The notes beneath the pieces are model-generated. The model did not search any database and was not told the origin of the DNA. It saw only the letters and a program-made list of their open reading frames with translations. Below are positions 4,703 through 11,223 of a DNA stretch of 23,577 nucleotides, piece by piece (the first letter of the stretch is position 1; each line of letters starts with the position of its first letter). The translations under genes and the position numbers were made by a program. The DNA is from a virus, in the IMG/VR virus record IMGVR_UViG_3300018790_000009, positions 1 through 23,577 of that record. The stretch is one strand, 5' to 3'.

Positions 4703-5320
4703 TTATCCGTCTTCCCATTTCCCCAGCACCGTGCCCAGGATGTGAAACTTCTCCCGGATGGGCTCGTGGGATGGATTCAGCGGCTGCAGCCATTGGCGGC
4801 CGTCCTCGTTCTTGTAGACCTTGAACGTCACTTCGTCGGTGCCATCAAGGCAGGCCACCACCCGATCTCCGTTGCTGGGGTTCTTGCGCTCTGGGTCCAC
4901 GAAGATGTAGCAGCCCTCGGGGTAGGTCCTGCTGTTGCCGCTGGGCGCCGTCATGGAGTCGCCGCGCACGCGCAGAGCAAACGTGCTGCCGCTGTGGCTG
5001 ACGGGGCAATCCATCCAGCGGTCGGCCTGGCCTGGCAGGTGTGGATCTGCAGCGTTGCACCACTCACCGGCCTGCACCCAGGAAATCAACGGCACCTTGC
5101 CACGCAAGTCTGGGCCTGGCTCTGTATTGGCGACGCCCTCAAGCGGAAGCGGGTAGCCAGTCAGGGCTGAAACGCGCTTCATCTGCTCGAAGCTGGGCTT
5201 GTGTCGCCCATTTTCCCAGCCGGAGACATTGCCTTTCGACATCTCCAGTTTTTCGGCCAATCCGTCCTGCGTCAGCTGCGCGTGCTTGCGGGCCGCCCGG
5301 ACCCATTCATTCGTGCTCAT
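4703..5320 (-). CDS. cI: CI-type repressor, HTH plus S24 peptidase
   Basis: This 205-residue leftward repressor maintains lysogeny by binding the switch operators. Residues ~4-60 are an HTH_3 domain (LTQDGLAEKLEMSKGNVSGW, recognition helix near KGNVSGWENG). Residues ~75-205 are a LexA-like S24 domain: cleavage site Ala84-Gly85 (SWVQAGEW), catalytic Ser122 (RGDSM) and Lys167 (VTFKVYK). RecA-stimulated self-cleavage and SOS induction follow from the family. Start ATG 5320 fits the HTH length. The bases before it (TTTACATTTCCTCC) hold no ribosome site, so a leaderless message like lambda PRM is likely. Longer in-frame starts run through the divergent regulator and are rejected. The zinc-ribbon and HNH genes follow directly. 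Confidence 0.93.
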   Translation of the reverse strand: MSTNEWVRAARKHAQLTQDGLAEKLEMSKGNVSGWENGRHKPSFEQMKRVSALTGYPLPLEGVANTEPGPDLRGKVPLISWVQAGEWCNAADPHLPGQADRWMDCPVSHSGSTFALRVRGDSMTAPSGNSRTYPEGCYIFVDPERKNPSNGDRVVACLDGTDEVTFKVYKNEDGRQWLQPLNPSHEPIREKFHILGTVLGKWEDG

Positions 5321-5339
5321 GGAGGAAATGTAAAGAACA

Positions 5340-5414
5340 TCTGAACAAATTGGGTACTGAAATGCTTGACCTTGTGGGTGCAGAAGTTCTATACTGGTAT
5401 CGAAATTCTGAACA
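5340..5414. promoter_or_regulatory. Lysogeny switch operator region
   Basis: Between the divergent repressor and Cro-like genes, TCTGAACA occurs at 5340-5347 and 5407-5414 in the same orientation. ATACTGGTAT (5391-5400) is a short palindrome touching the -10 of the rightward promoter. These are the best operator candidates; the exact sites cannot be fixed by reading. Confidence 0.45.
5366..5395 (+). promoter_or_regulatory. Early rightward promoter (PR-like)
   Basis: TTGACC (5366-5371) and TATACT (5390-5395) are separated by 18 bases. It points into the Cro-like gene whose ATG is at 5424, giving a leader of about 20 bases. Confidence 0.7.
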
Positions 5415-5423
5415 GGACAACCG

Positions 5424-5684
5424 ATGCACCCGATCGACAAAGCCGCCGACATCATCGGCTCACAAACCGCACTGGCGGCAGTGCTGGGCGTCAGCAAGGG
5501 CGCCGTCAGCCAGTGGAAAGACGAAGACCGCCGTGTTCCTGCCGCCCATTGCGTGGCGATTGAGCAGCAAACCAAAGGCGCCGTCACCCGCCGCGACCTG
5601 CGCCCCGACGACTGGCACCTGATTTGGCCCGAGCTGGCCAAGCCCGCCCGCAAAGCCAAGCACTCGGAGGCCGCCCATGGATAA
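5424..5684 (+). CDS. Cro-like regulator, YdaS family HTH
   Basis: This 86-residue protein is the first gene of the rightward early operon, divergent from the repressor. Residues ~3-60 are a helix-turn-helix of the YdaS/Cro type: AADIIGSQTALAAVLGVSKG is followed by AVSQWKDEDRRVPAAHC, the usual YdaS pattern of recognition helix plus R-V-P-A. RRDLRPDDWHLIWPEL is the characteristic end. It should bind switch operators and oppose the repressor. The C-terminal tail is Lys/Ala-rich and probably disordered. The stop is followed without gap by an opposing gene. Confidence 0.88.
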   Translation: MHPIDKAADIIGSQTALAAVLGVSKGAVSQWKDEDRRVPAAHCVAIEQQTKGAVTRRDLRPDDWHLIWPELAKPARKAKHSEAAHG

Positions 5685-5710
5685 GGCGACCTCCCGCATT
5701 GTTCTGGGTA

Positions 5711-5947
5711 TCAGCCGTTCTTTGCAGCGGCTGAAAAAAGCGCAACGTAGTTCTCCAGAACTGCATTCCGCGCTCGCGCTTCCGCAGGTGGCGTTTCCTC
5801 GTCGTCCTGAAGCGCTTCTTCCTGAGCAATCTTCAGGTGCAGAGCTGCCTGAGCGCAAGCAAGCGCCGGGAGCGTCTGAATGATCGCGTTCAACGTCATT
5901 GACAACGCCAAGGTGTGCCCATTGAGCACGTCTATTTCTTCGTTCAT
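5711..5947 (-). CDS. Antisense-oriented small helical protein
   Basis: This 78-residue leftward gene lies within an otherwise rightward operon. Its product is well composed and helical: MNEEIDVLNGHTLALSMTLN, a hydrophobic helix IIQTLPALACAQAALHL, an acidic linker EEALQDDEETPPAEA, and a helix ARNAVLENYVALFSA. I place it in a class of short phage proteins beginning (N)xEIxxLNGHTLAL, of unknown function. It is preferred over the overlapping rightward frame 5677-5883, which is Ser/Pro/Arg-rich and looks like its shadow, although that frame has the better ribosome site. An eight-base inverted repeat abuts its start codon (5948-6002). Its transcript would be antisense to the early operon. Confidence 0.7.
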   Translation of the reverse strand: MNEEIDVLNGHTLALSMTLNAIIQTLPALACAQAALHLKIAQEEALQDDEETPPAEARARNAVLENYVALFSAAAKNG

Positions 5948-6002
5948 GGCCGGGGCCTCTCTTTTGAAGTTGGGGAACCTCAATCGTAGAGCAACCCCGG
6001 CC
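5948..6002 (-). promoter_or_regulatory. Inverted repeat abutting a start codon
   Basis: GGCCGGGG (5948-5955) and CCCCGGCC (5995-6002) are perfectly complementary with 39 bases between. On the leftward transcript the 3' arm ends immediately before the ATG at 5947 and the likely AGAGAGG ribosome site lies at the base of the loop. It could block initiation at the gene 5711-5947. Confidence 0.45.
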
Positions 6003-6041
6003 ACCAATCTTCCAGAGCCAAAGCAGCAGGAGGCCGCGTAA

Positions 6042-6317
6042 ATGACAAAACCTTTGATCGTAGTTCGCCCGCGCCACACCATCGCCGTTGAAGCCCTCGA
6101 CAACCTGCGCGAGTACATGCACTCGCAGGTCAATGAAGAGTACGCCGTGCTGGTAATCCCAAGCCATGTCGATGTTTACCGCACTGCTGAGGGCCAGGCA
6201 GTCGAGTTGTCTGAGCCGCAGCCTCAGTTCATTGAGTTCCCGCACAAAAAAGGCTTCTGGGAGCTGGTCTTTGAGTGGTTCGACCGCAAAGCCAAGCCCA
6301 CCACAGAGGCCGCGTAA
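6042..6317 (+). CDS. Early protein of unknown function, 91 residues
   Basis: ATG 6042 follows a strong AGGAGG site. The protein starts with beta strands (MTKPLIVVRPRHTIAVEALD), then a helix NLREYMHSQVNEEYA, a strand AVLVIPSHVDVYR, and an aromatic C-terminal helix KGFWELVFEWFDRK. There is no transmembrane segment or catalytic motif. The next gene starts three bases after the stop, so the two are likely translated together. No family recognised. Confidence 0.75.
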   Translation: MTKPLIVVRPRHTIAVEALDNLREYMHSQVNEEYAVLVIPSHVDVYRTAEGQAVELSEPQPQFIEFPHKKGFWELVFEWFDRKAKPTTEAA

Positions 6318-6320
6318 CCC

Positions 6321-6536
6321 ATGGCCGCAGACAAGTCCGAGCTGCGCCAGCTCGCCCCCAACCACCTGCTCCAAGCCCTTGACGCCATCGCCATGGCAAA
6401 GGGCTTGGAGCGCCACGCATACATCGAAGCTGTGCTGACGGCAGAGGTAGTGAAAGTGGGCCATGAAGCAATGGTCGTCGCTCGCTGCCTGCAGGGCAAT
6501 CCGCTGCTGTCGGATGACGCGGGAGTGACCCCATGA
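6321..6536 (+). CDS. Early protein of unknown function, 71 residues
   Basis: The product is a small alpha-helical protein: MAADKSELRQLAPNHLLQAL, DAIAMAKGLERHAYIEAVLT, and a C-terminal VVKVGHEAMVVARCLQGNPL. The spacing of helices resembles ribbon-helix-helix-like or other small DNA-binding proteins (a region such as LDAIAMAKGLERHAYIEAVL is typical), but the N-terminal strand of that fold is not evident. The stop overlaps the start of the next gene (ATGA). Confidence 0.72.
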   Translation: MAADKSELRQLAPNHLLQALDAIAMAKGLERHAYIEAVLTAEVVKVGHEAMVVARCLQGNPLLSDDAGVTP

Positions 6537-6775
6537 ATGCTTTCCAGATGGCCCGCCCACGCGGGCAAGACACCGCGCCCTCCAAGGCACCGCGCAAGAC
6601 CAACCTCAGCCGCGCGCCCATTGAGGGCAATGTGCAGCAGGCCTTGGATCGCAACGGCCGACGCACGGTGAGCCTGTCGCCACGCACTGCTGGCGCTATC
6701 ACCATCGAATCGCGCGAGCAGAGCGCCGCCAGCGTGGCGAAGCGCCGCAAGATCAGCAAAGGGGGCACCAAGTGA
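6533..6775 (+). CDS. Basic disordered early protein, 80 residues
   Basis: The gene starts at ATG 6533, overlapping the previous stop. The product is strongly basic and low in hydrophobic residues: MNAFQMARPRGQDTAPSKAP, a central EGNVQQALDRNGRRTVSLSP, and a C-terminus ending KRRKISKGGTK. It is probably an unfolded nucleic-acid-binding protein, which is inference from composition. Its stop overlaps the following ATG (TGATG). Confidence 0.65.
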   Translation: MNAFQMARPRGQDTAPSKAPRKTNLSRAPIEGNVQQALDRNGRRTVSLSPRTAGAITIESREQSAASVAKRRKISKGGTK

Positions 6776-7056
6776 TGCAAGCCCAGCACCTGGTTCGCGC
6801 CAGCGACCCTCTCTCCAGCGTTCTCGCAGCCGAGCGCGCTATCAAGTTCGCAGGCAACCACTGCGACCGAATCCTGGCCGCTCTGGCCAACGGCCGCCAA
6901 GCCACCGCCCACGAACTGCAGAGCATCACCGGATTGACCGTGGTGCAGATCGACCGCCGCCTCCCAGAATTGCTCAGGGCTGGCCGTGTCCAGGTCGTGC
7001 AGCGTGGCGGCATGGATCTGATCCGTGGTGGTGCGCGGGTGTGGGAGGCGGTATGA
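6775..7056 (+). CDS. Winged-helix-like DNA-binding protein
   Basis: The ATG at 6775 overlaps the previous stop; a GTG three bases earlier is an alternative. Residues ~30-85 read like a winged helix: CDRILAALANGRQATAHELQ, the recognition segment SITGLTVVQIDRRLPELLRA, then a short wing GRVQVVQRGG. This matches the phage proteins that place a DNA-binding wHTH early in the replication operon, but I cannot name the family. The stop overlaps the next start (ATGA). Confidence 0.72.
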   Translation: MQAQHLVRASDPLSSVLAAERAIKFAGNHCDRILAALANGRQATAHELQSITGLTVVQIDRRLPELLRAGRVQVVQRGGMDLIRGGARVWEAV

Positions 7057-7169
7057 GCTATCAAGCCTACGAAGCCGCAAAACGCGCATGGATCGCCGCG
7101 CACCCTGGCGCAACACCTGAGCAATACGACGCAGCAATGCGGGCGATTGCAGAGCGGCTGGGGGTCTGA
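7053..7169 (+). CDS. 38-residue early peptide
   Basis: A short gene with an ideal GGAGG site starts at ATG 7053, overlapping the previous stop, and ends in a TGATG overlap with the next gene. It reads MSYQAYEAAKRAWIAAHPGA, then TPEQYDAAMRAIAERLGV: two amphipathic helices with the H-P-G-A-T-P-E-Q-Y-D linker seen in other small phage proteins, where a helical pair binds a larger partner. Function unknown. Confidence 0.75.
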   Translation: MSYQAYEAAKRAWIAAHPGATPEQYDAAMRAIAERLGV

Positions 7170-7540
7170 TGCGCTATGGTTTCATCTACTGCCTGGGGAA
7201 CGAGTCTTTCCCAGGCCTGTACAAGGTCGGCTTTACCGAGCGTTCCCCAACGCAGCGAGCAGAGGAAATCTCGCGCGGCACCGGCGTGCCTTCGCCCTAT
7301 TGGGTCATCTGCTACTTCGAATGCGAGCAGCCCGAGCGCGTGGAACGCGAGATCCACAACATGCTCGCTCGATACAGGCCAAACCATTGCCGTGAGTTTT
7401 TCAGCGCTCCGCTTGAGCTGATTGCGGCCTTGTTTTTCCATCACCGTGACAACTTGGCATGGGTAGACCGCACCCTCTACGAGGCGACCGGCGAGCACCC
7501 ATGGCATGCCAGCAACCCATATGAAAAGGCGGTGTGCTGA
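7169..7540 (+). CDS. T5orf172/GIY-YIG-like protein
   Basis: The gene starts at ATG 7169 in a TGATG overlap. The 123-residue protein matches the T5orf172 (Mug113-like) branch of the GIY-YIG nuclease fold: strand GFIYCLGN, then LYKVGFTERSPTQRAEEISR, strand YWVICYFECEQPERVEREIH and helix NMLARYRPNHCREFF with the conserved terminal E-F-F. The Tyr, Arg and Glu positions expected for catalysis are present (Y of IYCLG, R of SPTQR, E of REFF). A role in cleaving or binding DNA during early replication or recombination follows from the fold. Substrate unknown. Confidence 0.85.
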   Translation: MRYGFIYCLGNESFPGLYKVGFTERSPTQRAEEISRGTGVPSPYWVICYFECEQPERVEREIHNMLARYRPNHCREFFSAPLELIAALFFHHRDNLAWVDRTLYEATGEHPWHASNPYEKAVC

Positions 7541-8256
7541 TGGCCCGTATCCGCACTATCAAGCCCGAGTTTCCCCAGTCCGAGAGTATGGGACGCGTCT
7601 CACGCGAGTCCCGCCTGTGCTTCGTTCTGCTATGGACCCTTGCTGATGACGCCGGAAGGCTTCGCGGCAATTCGCGAATGCTCGCGAGCCTTCTGTACCC
7701 CTACGACGACGACGCCAAGAACCTGATTGACGGGTGGCTTGCCGAACTTTCCAGCGAGGGCTGCATCGCCCGCTACGAGGTTGATGGCACAAGCTACGTT
7801 CAGATCAGCGCCTGGCTCGAACACCAGAAGATCGACAAGCCCAGCGCCTCGAAACTGCCCGAACCACCCACGAAATCGCGAAAGCTCGCGAAGCTTCGCG
7901 AGGATTCAGCTGCGGAAGGGAGAGGAAGGGAAGGGAAAGGAGAGGATGGCGATGAGCCCTCGCGCCGCGACGACTCCCCGCCGACATCCCCGCCCGTCGT
8001 TTCCATCCCCCTGGTGGAAAGCTCCGAGTACCCGGTGACGGCCGAGATGATCGCCGAGTGGCAGCAGGCCTACCCCGCTGTCGATGTTGAGCAGCAGCTG
8101 CGCGAGATGCGGGCTTGGAGCCTGGCCAACCTGCCAAACCGCAAGACCGCCCGGGGCGTGAACGCATTCATCGTCCGCTGGCTGGGCAAGGAGCAGGACA
8201 GCGGCAAGGGCGGCGCACGCAGGGCGCATCAGCAGGACCTTGGAGCGTTCGTATGA
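7540..8256 (+). CDS. Phage replication initiator / helicase loader
   Basis: The start at ATG 7540 overlaps the previous stop and gives 238 residues. The N-terminal ~110 residues are the winged-helix domain of phage replisome organisers: MARIRTIKPEFPQSESMGRV, ARLCFVLLWTLADDAGR-type helices, SASKLPEPPTK linker. A charged, low-complexity linker (~120-160, Gly/Arg/Glu/Ser/Pro) follows. The C-terminal ~60 residues (AEWQQAYPAVDVEQQLREMR…KTARGVNAFIVRWL) match the conserved tail that in DnaT- or O-like proteins contacts helicase. A DnaB-like helicase is two genes downstream. The linker DNA carries phased TCGCGA repeats and a purine tract, a possible origin. Confidence 0.85.
   Translation: MARIRTIKPEFPQSESMGRVSRESRLCFVLLWTLADDAGRLRGNSRMLASLLYPYDDDAKNLIDGWLAELSSEGCIARYEVDGTSYVQISAWLEHQKIDKPSASKLPEPPTKSRKLAKLREDSAAEGRGREGKGEDGDEPSRRDDSPPTSPPVVSIPLVESSEYPVTAEMIAEWQQAYPAVDVEQQLREMRAWSLANLPNRKTARGVNAFIVRWLGKEQDSGKGGARRAHQQDLGAFV
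7672..7687 (+). repeat. TCGCGA pair, 10-bp spacing
   Basis: TCGCGA occurs at 7672-7677 and 7682-7687, one helical turn apart, as parts of the palindromes TTCGCGAA and CTCGCGAG. This is a satellite of the three-copy cluster at 7876-7901. Confidence 0.7.
7876..7946 (+). other. Candidate replication origin inside the initiator gene
   Basis: TCGCGA is repeated at 7876, 7886 and 7896, exactly 10 bases apart. The last two lie in an 18-base perfect palindrome (7885-7902, arms CTCGCGAAG). Twelve bases later a 33-base all-purine run (7914-7946) contains several GGG blocks. Lambdoid origins sit in the initiator gene and combine iterons with a strand-biased unwinding tract, so the position fits. Activity is inferred. 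Confidence 0.5.
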
Positions 8257-8606
8257 CTGGCCAGGACGCAATCCTCAACATGCGCCGCAACGGGAAATCC
8301 CCGGGCTACGTGTGGGTGGATGACTGCGCTGCCACCTGTCTCAACGATGGGGCGCACGTCACCCTGGCCGCCCGCGACGTGCCCGAGCAGCAGGACTGGC
8401 GTTTCCTGGTCGGCCTGCAGGTGATGGTGTCCGGGGAAGACGCGGGGCGCGTGGAGCGCATCGCCGCCGCCTGCGCCGAATACGCCAAGCGCGTCATCGC
8501 ATCCACCCACCTGATCAACCGCGAAAAGATGGACTGGCTGGGCCGCCCGTCATCGACGGTTGTTCGCATCACCGACACGCAAGGAGTTTTGACATGGCCC
8601 AGGTGA
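8253..8606 (+). CDS. Early protein of unknown function, 117 residues
   Basis: The gene starts at ATG 8253, overlapping the stop of the initiator, and overlaps the helicase start. The product has an N-terminal helix MTGQDAILNMRRNGKSP, a strand GYVWVDDC, a beta region AHVTLAARDVPEQQDWRFLV, an acidic helix DAGRVERIAAACAEYAKRVI and a beta end SSTVVRITDTQGVLTW. The position between loader and helicase suggests a replication accessory role. I do not recognise the family. Confidence 0.75.
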   Translation: MTGQDAILNMRRNGKSPGYVWVDDCAATCLNDGAHVTLAARDVPEQQDWRFLVGLQVMVSGEDAGRVERIAAACAEYAKRVIASTHLINREKMDWLGRPSSTVVRITDTQGVLTWPR

Positions 8607-9559
8607 TCTACGAGGACGAAATCGACTTCGCGAAGTACGAGCGCGAGACGGATGCAAAGCAGAAGGTCAAGCCCGCATCGCAGTGGGTGCAAGAGCTGAT
8701 CGACCGCATCAACAACCCGATCAAGGAGCGCCGCGCGCTGATGCCTTGGCGCAAGACCCACAACATGGTGGCCTTCCGCAAGGGAGAGGTGACCGTGTGG
8801 GGTGGTGCCAACGGCAACGGCAAGAGCCTGGTTACCGGCCAGATCGCCCTGAGCCTGATCGCGCAGGACGAGAAGGTGTGCATTGCCAGCTTCGAGATGA
8901 AGCCTGCCAAGACCTTGGAGCGCATGGGCCGCCAGTATTCCGGATTCAACGCCGACGATCCGGCATTCGCTGGCAGCACCGCAGCGAAGCTGGAATTGGT
9001 CAAGGTCTACGAGGAATTCAAGGAGTGGACCAATGGCCGCCTGTGGCTGTACGACCAGCAGGGCACCGTCACAGCAACCCAGGTGGCCGCCGTGGTGCGC
9101 TACTGCGCGAAGGAGAAGGGCATCACCCATTTCTTCGTGGACAGCCTCATGAAGTGCGTGGCCAGCGAGGACGACTACAACGGCCAGAAGATGTTCGTGG
9201 ACGAGTTGACCGCCATTGCGCGGGACCACGGCATCCACATCCACCTGGTGCACCACATCCGCAAGCCAGCCGACGAGAACCACAAGCCCAGCAAGTACGA
9301 CTACAAGGGCACTGGCGCCATCACCGATCAGGTGGACAACGTGATCAGCGTGTGGCGCAACAAGGCCAAGGAAAAGAAGCGCGACGAAGGCAAGCCCGTC
9401 GAGGACAAGGAGCCTGACGCCCTGCTTATCTGCGACAAGCAGCGCAACGGCGAGTGGGAGGGCTCCATTGGTCTGTGGTTTGACCGTCAGTCGATGCAGT
9501 ACGTGGGCGGGCCCGGCGACGAGCCTTTGATCATGTACCGCCACCCGGAGGACTGCTGA
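8594..9559 (+). CDS. DnaB-like replicative helicase
   Basis: ATG 8594 follows AAGGAG. The 321-residue protein is a RecA-fold ring helicase of the DnaB/T7-gp4 type. It has Walker A at ~70-78 (GGANGNGKS), the sensor-like ASFEM-K at ~98-103, Walker B at ~178-183 (THFFVDS) and the H-L-V-H-H-I-R-K motif at ~216. A P-S-K-Y-D-Y-K-G-T-G-A-I-TDQVDNV stretch near 235-252 carries the arginine-finger region. The N-terminal DnaB domain is absent, and no primase or toprim segment is seen, so it presumably unwinds the fork with the host primase after loading by the protein at 7540-8256. Confidence 0.9.
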   Translation: MAQVIYEDEIDFAKYERETDAKQKVKPASQWVQELIDRINNPIKERRALMPWRKTHNMVAFRKGEVTVWGGANGNGKSLVTGQIALSLIAQDEKVCIASFEMKPAKTLERMGRQYSGFNADDPAFAGSTAAKLELVKVYEEFKEWTNGRLWLYDQQGTVTATQVAAVVRYCAKEKGITHFFVDSLMKCVASEDDYNGQKMFVDELTAIARDHGIHIHLVHHIRKPADENHKPSKYDYKGTGAITDQVDNVISVWRNKAKEKKRDEGKPVEDKEPDALLICDKQRNGEWEGSIGLWFDRQSMQYVGGPGDEPLIMYRHPEDC

Positions 9560-9560
9560 C

Positions 9561-9704
9561 ATGCCGCAGAAGCTCCACTGCGCCCGCTGTGGCCGCGTCA
9601 CACTGCACCCCGCCGTAGTCATCGGTGCCCAGCCCTTTGGCCGCGTGGCCGCGCGCGTGGCCTGGGTGGGGAAGTTGTCGGCCTCACGGCCAAGGAGTGG
9701 TTGA
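9561..9704 (+). CDS. Short protein with one CxxC
   Basis: The gene begins at ATG 9561, two bases after the helicase stop, and encodes 47 residues: MPQKLHCARCGRVTLHPAVV, then IGAQPFGRVAARVAWVGKLS. It resembles the short phage zinc-ribbon proteins (LHCARCGR…P-F-G-P-x-C) but only the first C-x-x-C is present; the second pair is missing, so metal binding is doubtful. The next start is one base after its stop and shares its AAGGAG site. Confidence 0.65.
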   Translation: MPQKLHCARCGRVTLHPAVVIGAQPFGRVAARVAWVGKLSASRPRSG

Positions 9705-9705
9705 A

Positions 9706-9978
9706 ATGAATTGCAAACCTGGAGATTTGGCGGTGGTTGTCCGAGGGCAAAACGCCGGAGTACTGGTTGATGTTGTAGAGCCTCACGCTCTATTCCGTGG
9801 GGCATGGCGCGTTCGCGTGCATAGCTATGCCATTGGGGACTTTGGCCCGGTTGAGAAGGGCGAATTCACTGGGTGTATGGATAGCAAACTTCGCCCCATC
9901 CGCGACCCAGGCGAAGACGCCCGGGATGAAACCCTGTCCTGGCTGCCGGTGCCCAGCTGTGAGGTTGTGGAGGCATGA
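9706..9978 (+). CDS. Early protein of unknown function, 90 residues
   Basis: The start at ATG 9706, behind AAGGAGTGGTTGAA, is preferred to the longer frame from 9625. The protein opens with an SH3-like beta barrel pattern: MNCKPGDLAVVVRGQNAGVL, VDVVEPHALFRGAWRVRV. It ends with the common phage signature DSKLRPIRDPGEDARDETL. That C-terminal L-R-P-I-R-D-P-G-E-D motif is frequent in small proteins next to RusA in Burkholderiales phages; the role is unknown. Confidence 0.75.
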   Translation: MNCKPGDLAVVVRGQNAGVLVDVVEPHALFRGAWRVRVHSYAIGDFGPVEKGEFTGCMDSKLRPIRDPGEDARDETLSWLPVPSCEVVEA

Positions 9979-10322
9979 CCACGCTGCACCTCACGCTCCC
10001 ATGGCCGCCCACGGCCCTGAGCCCAAACACCCGCCAGCACTGGTCCTCGCTCTCGCGCGCCAAGAAGGCCTACCGCCACGCCTGCGCCCTCACCGCCCGC
10101 CAGCAGGGCGCGTCCCGCTCCTATGCGAAGAAGCTGCACGTCTCCCTGGTGTTCGTGCCGCCGACGCGCCGGGCCTACGACCTGGACAACCTGCTGGCCC
10201 GGATGAAGTCTGGCCTGGATGGGCTCGCCGACGTGCTGGGGGTGGATGACCGCCATTGGAAGCTGGAGATCGACCGGTCCGACGAGATCGGCGGATTCGT
10301 GCGCGTGGAGGTCACAGCGTGA
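9975..10322 (+). CDS. rusA: RusA-type Holliday junction resolvase
   Basis: This 115-residue protein, overlapping the previous stop, belongs to the RusA family that resolves four-way junctions during phage recombination and replication. It starts with the strand LHLTLPWPPTALSPNTRQHW and carries the metal-binding acidic cluster YDLDNLLARMKSGLDGLADV, then LGVDD, with the conserved Asp residues in D-L-D-N, L-D-G-L and V-D-D. Length and order match the family. The stop overlaps the next gene (GTGA). Confidence 0.9.
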   Translation: MTTLHLTLPWPPTALSPNTRQHWSSLSRAKKAYRHACALTARQQGASRSYAKKLHVSLVFVPPTRRAYDLDNLLARMKSGLDGLADVLGVDDRHWKLEIDRSDEIGGFVRVEVTA

Positions 10323-10771
10323 AAGCCATGCTCATCAAGTCCCCCAAGGGCCTGGTCGGCAGCACGCCCGCTGATCAGGACGCATGGGCCAAGTTCAAAC
10401 GCCGCCTGGAAACCATGAAGCCCGGCACCTGGCTGCGGATGGAGTGGAGCCGGCCGCGTAACGGAGCCCACCACCGCAAGATGTTCGCGCTGCTGCAGCT
10501 GGTGGCCGAGAACAGCGAAACCTACAACACGCCCGAAAAGGCGCTGGTGGCGGTGAAGCTGGCCGCAGGCTACTTCGACCCGGTTCCCGACCCGCGCACG
10601 GGCGAAATCGTGCCGGTGCTGCACAGCGTCAGCTACGACGCCATGGACCAGGACGCTTTCGAGGCTTTCTACAGCGCCGCCCTGGACGGAGTGCTGCAGG
10701 TCATCTTGCCGACGATGCCGCGCGAGATGGCCGACCACCTGATGGAGATGATCGTGGAGGGCTGGGCATGA
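10319..10771 (+). CDS. DUF1367 family protein
   Basis: I choose GTG 10319 because GGAGG lies seven bases ahead; ATG 10328 is too far. The 150-residue product begins MKAMLIKSPKGLVG and contains the family's conserved block WLRMEWSRPRNGAHHRKMFA followed by LLQLVAENSE. DUF1367 proteins occur in phage replication-recombination clusters, next to nin-region genes, and have no proven activity. The position between RusA and a DUF968-like protein fits. Confidence 0.82.
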   Translation: MKAMLIKSPKGLVGSTPADQDAWAKFKRRLETMKPGTWLRMEWSRPRNGAHHRKMFALLQLVAENSETYNTPEKALVAVKLAAGYFDPVPDPRTGEIVPVLHSVSYDAMDQDAFEAFYSAALDGVLQVILPTMPREMADHLMEMIVEGWA

Positions 10772-11223
10772 AAAGAACCGGCTTCCGCCCCCGCGCGCCC
10801 CGCCGCGAGCAGCGCGACCCAGACCGCGTGCGCAGCATGCCCGCCGTGACGCCCGGCGCATTCCGCGCGCCGCAGCCGGTGGCCACCGCCCCAGCCCCGG
10901 TGCCGAAGGTGGAGCCCATCCGCTGCAAGGCCTACCTGCGCCTGGTGGCCCAGCTGCCGTGCAAGGCCTGCGGCATCTGGGGCTACAGCCAGGCCGCGCA
11001 CGCCAACGCTGGGAAAGGCATGGGCACCAAGGCCTGCGACCTGCAGACCTTCCCCTTGTGCTCCGACCGCCCGGGCCAGCGCGGATGCCACAGCCTTTTC
11101 GACCAGGGCGCGCTGTTCAGCAAGGAGGCCCGCCGCCTGATCGAGCCCGCGTGGGTGGCCGACACCCAGCGCCGGATTCAGGCCAAGGGTGTTTGGCCCA
11201 AGACTGCAGGAGCACCAACGTGA
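10768..11223 (+). CDS. DUF968-like HNH-fold nuclease
   Basis: The 151-residue protein overlaps the previous stop. Residues 1-50 are a basic, Pro-rich unfolded tail. From ~50 it reads RCKAYLRLVAQLPCKACG, SQAAHANAGKGMGTKACDLQ, TFPLCSDRPGQRGCH: a C-x-x-C, an H-A-N, and a final C..C-H like the treble-clef HNH fold. The G-M-G-T-K-A-x-D-L and P-L-C blocks match DUF968 proteins and recall the P1 Ref nuclease. It probably nicks DNA in recombination. Active-site assignment is tentative. Confidence 0.78.
   Translation: MKRTGFRPRAPRREQRDPDRVRSMPAVTPGAFRAPQPVATAPAPVPKVEPIRCKAYLRLVAQLPCKACGIWGYSQAAHANAGKGMGTKACDLQTFPLCSDRPGQRGCHSLFDQGALFSKEARRLIEPAWVADTQRRIQAKGVWPKTAGAPT

Noticed and set aside
5677-5883. 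Rightward 68-codon frame with a good GGAGG site, in the place of a cII-like gene
   Set aside because: Its composition is Ser/Pro/Arg-rich without structure, while the opposing leftward frame reads as a normal helical protein. Kept only as a finding.
5460-6590. Leftward 376-codon frame over the early operon start
   Set aside because: It crosses the YdaS-like gene and several rightward genes and shows no protein-like composition.
8306-9805. Leftward 499-codon frame opposite the helicase
   Set aside because: The forward strand encodes a clear DnaB-like helicase; the reverse frame is a codon-bias shadow.
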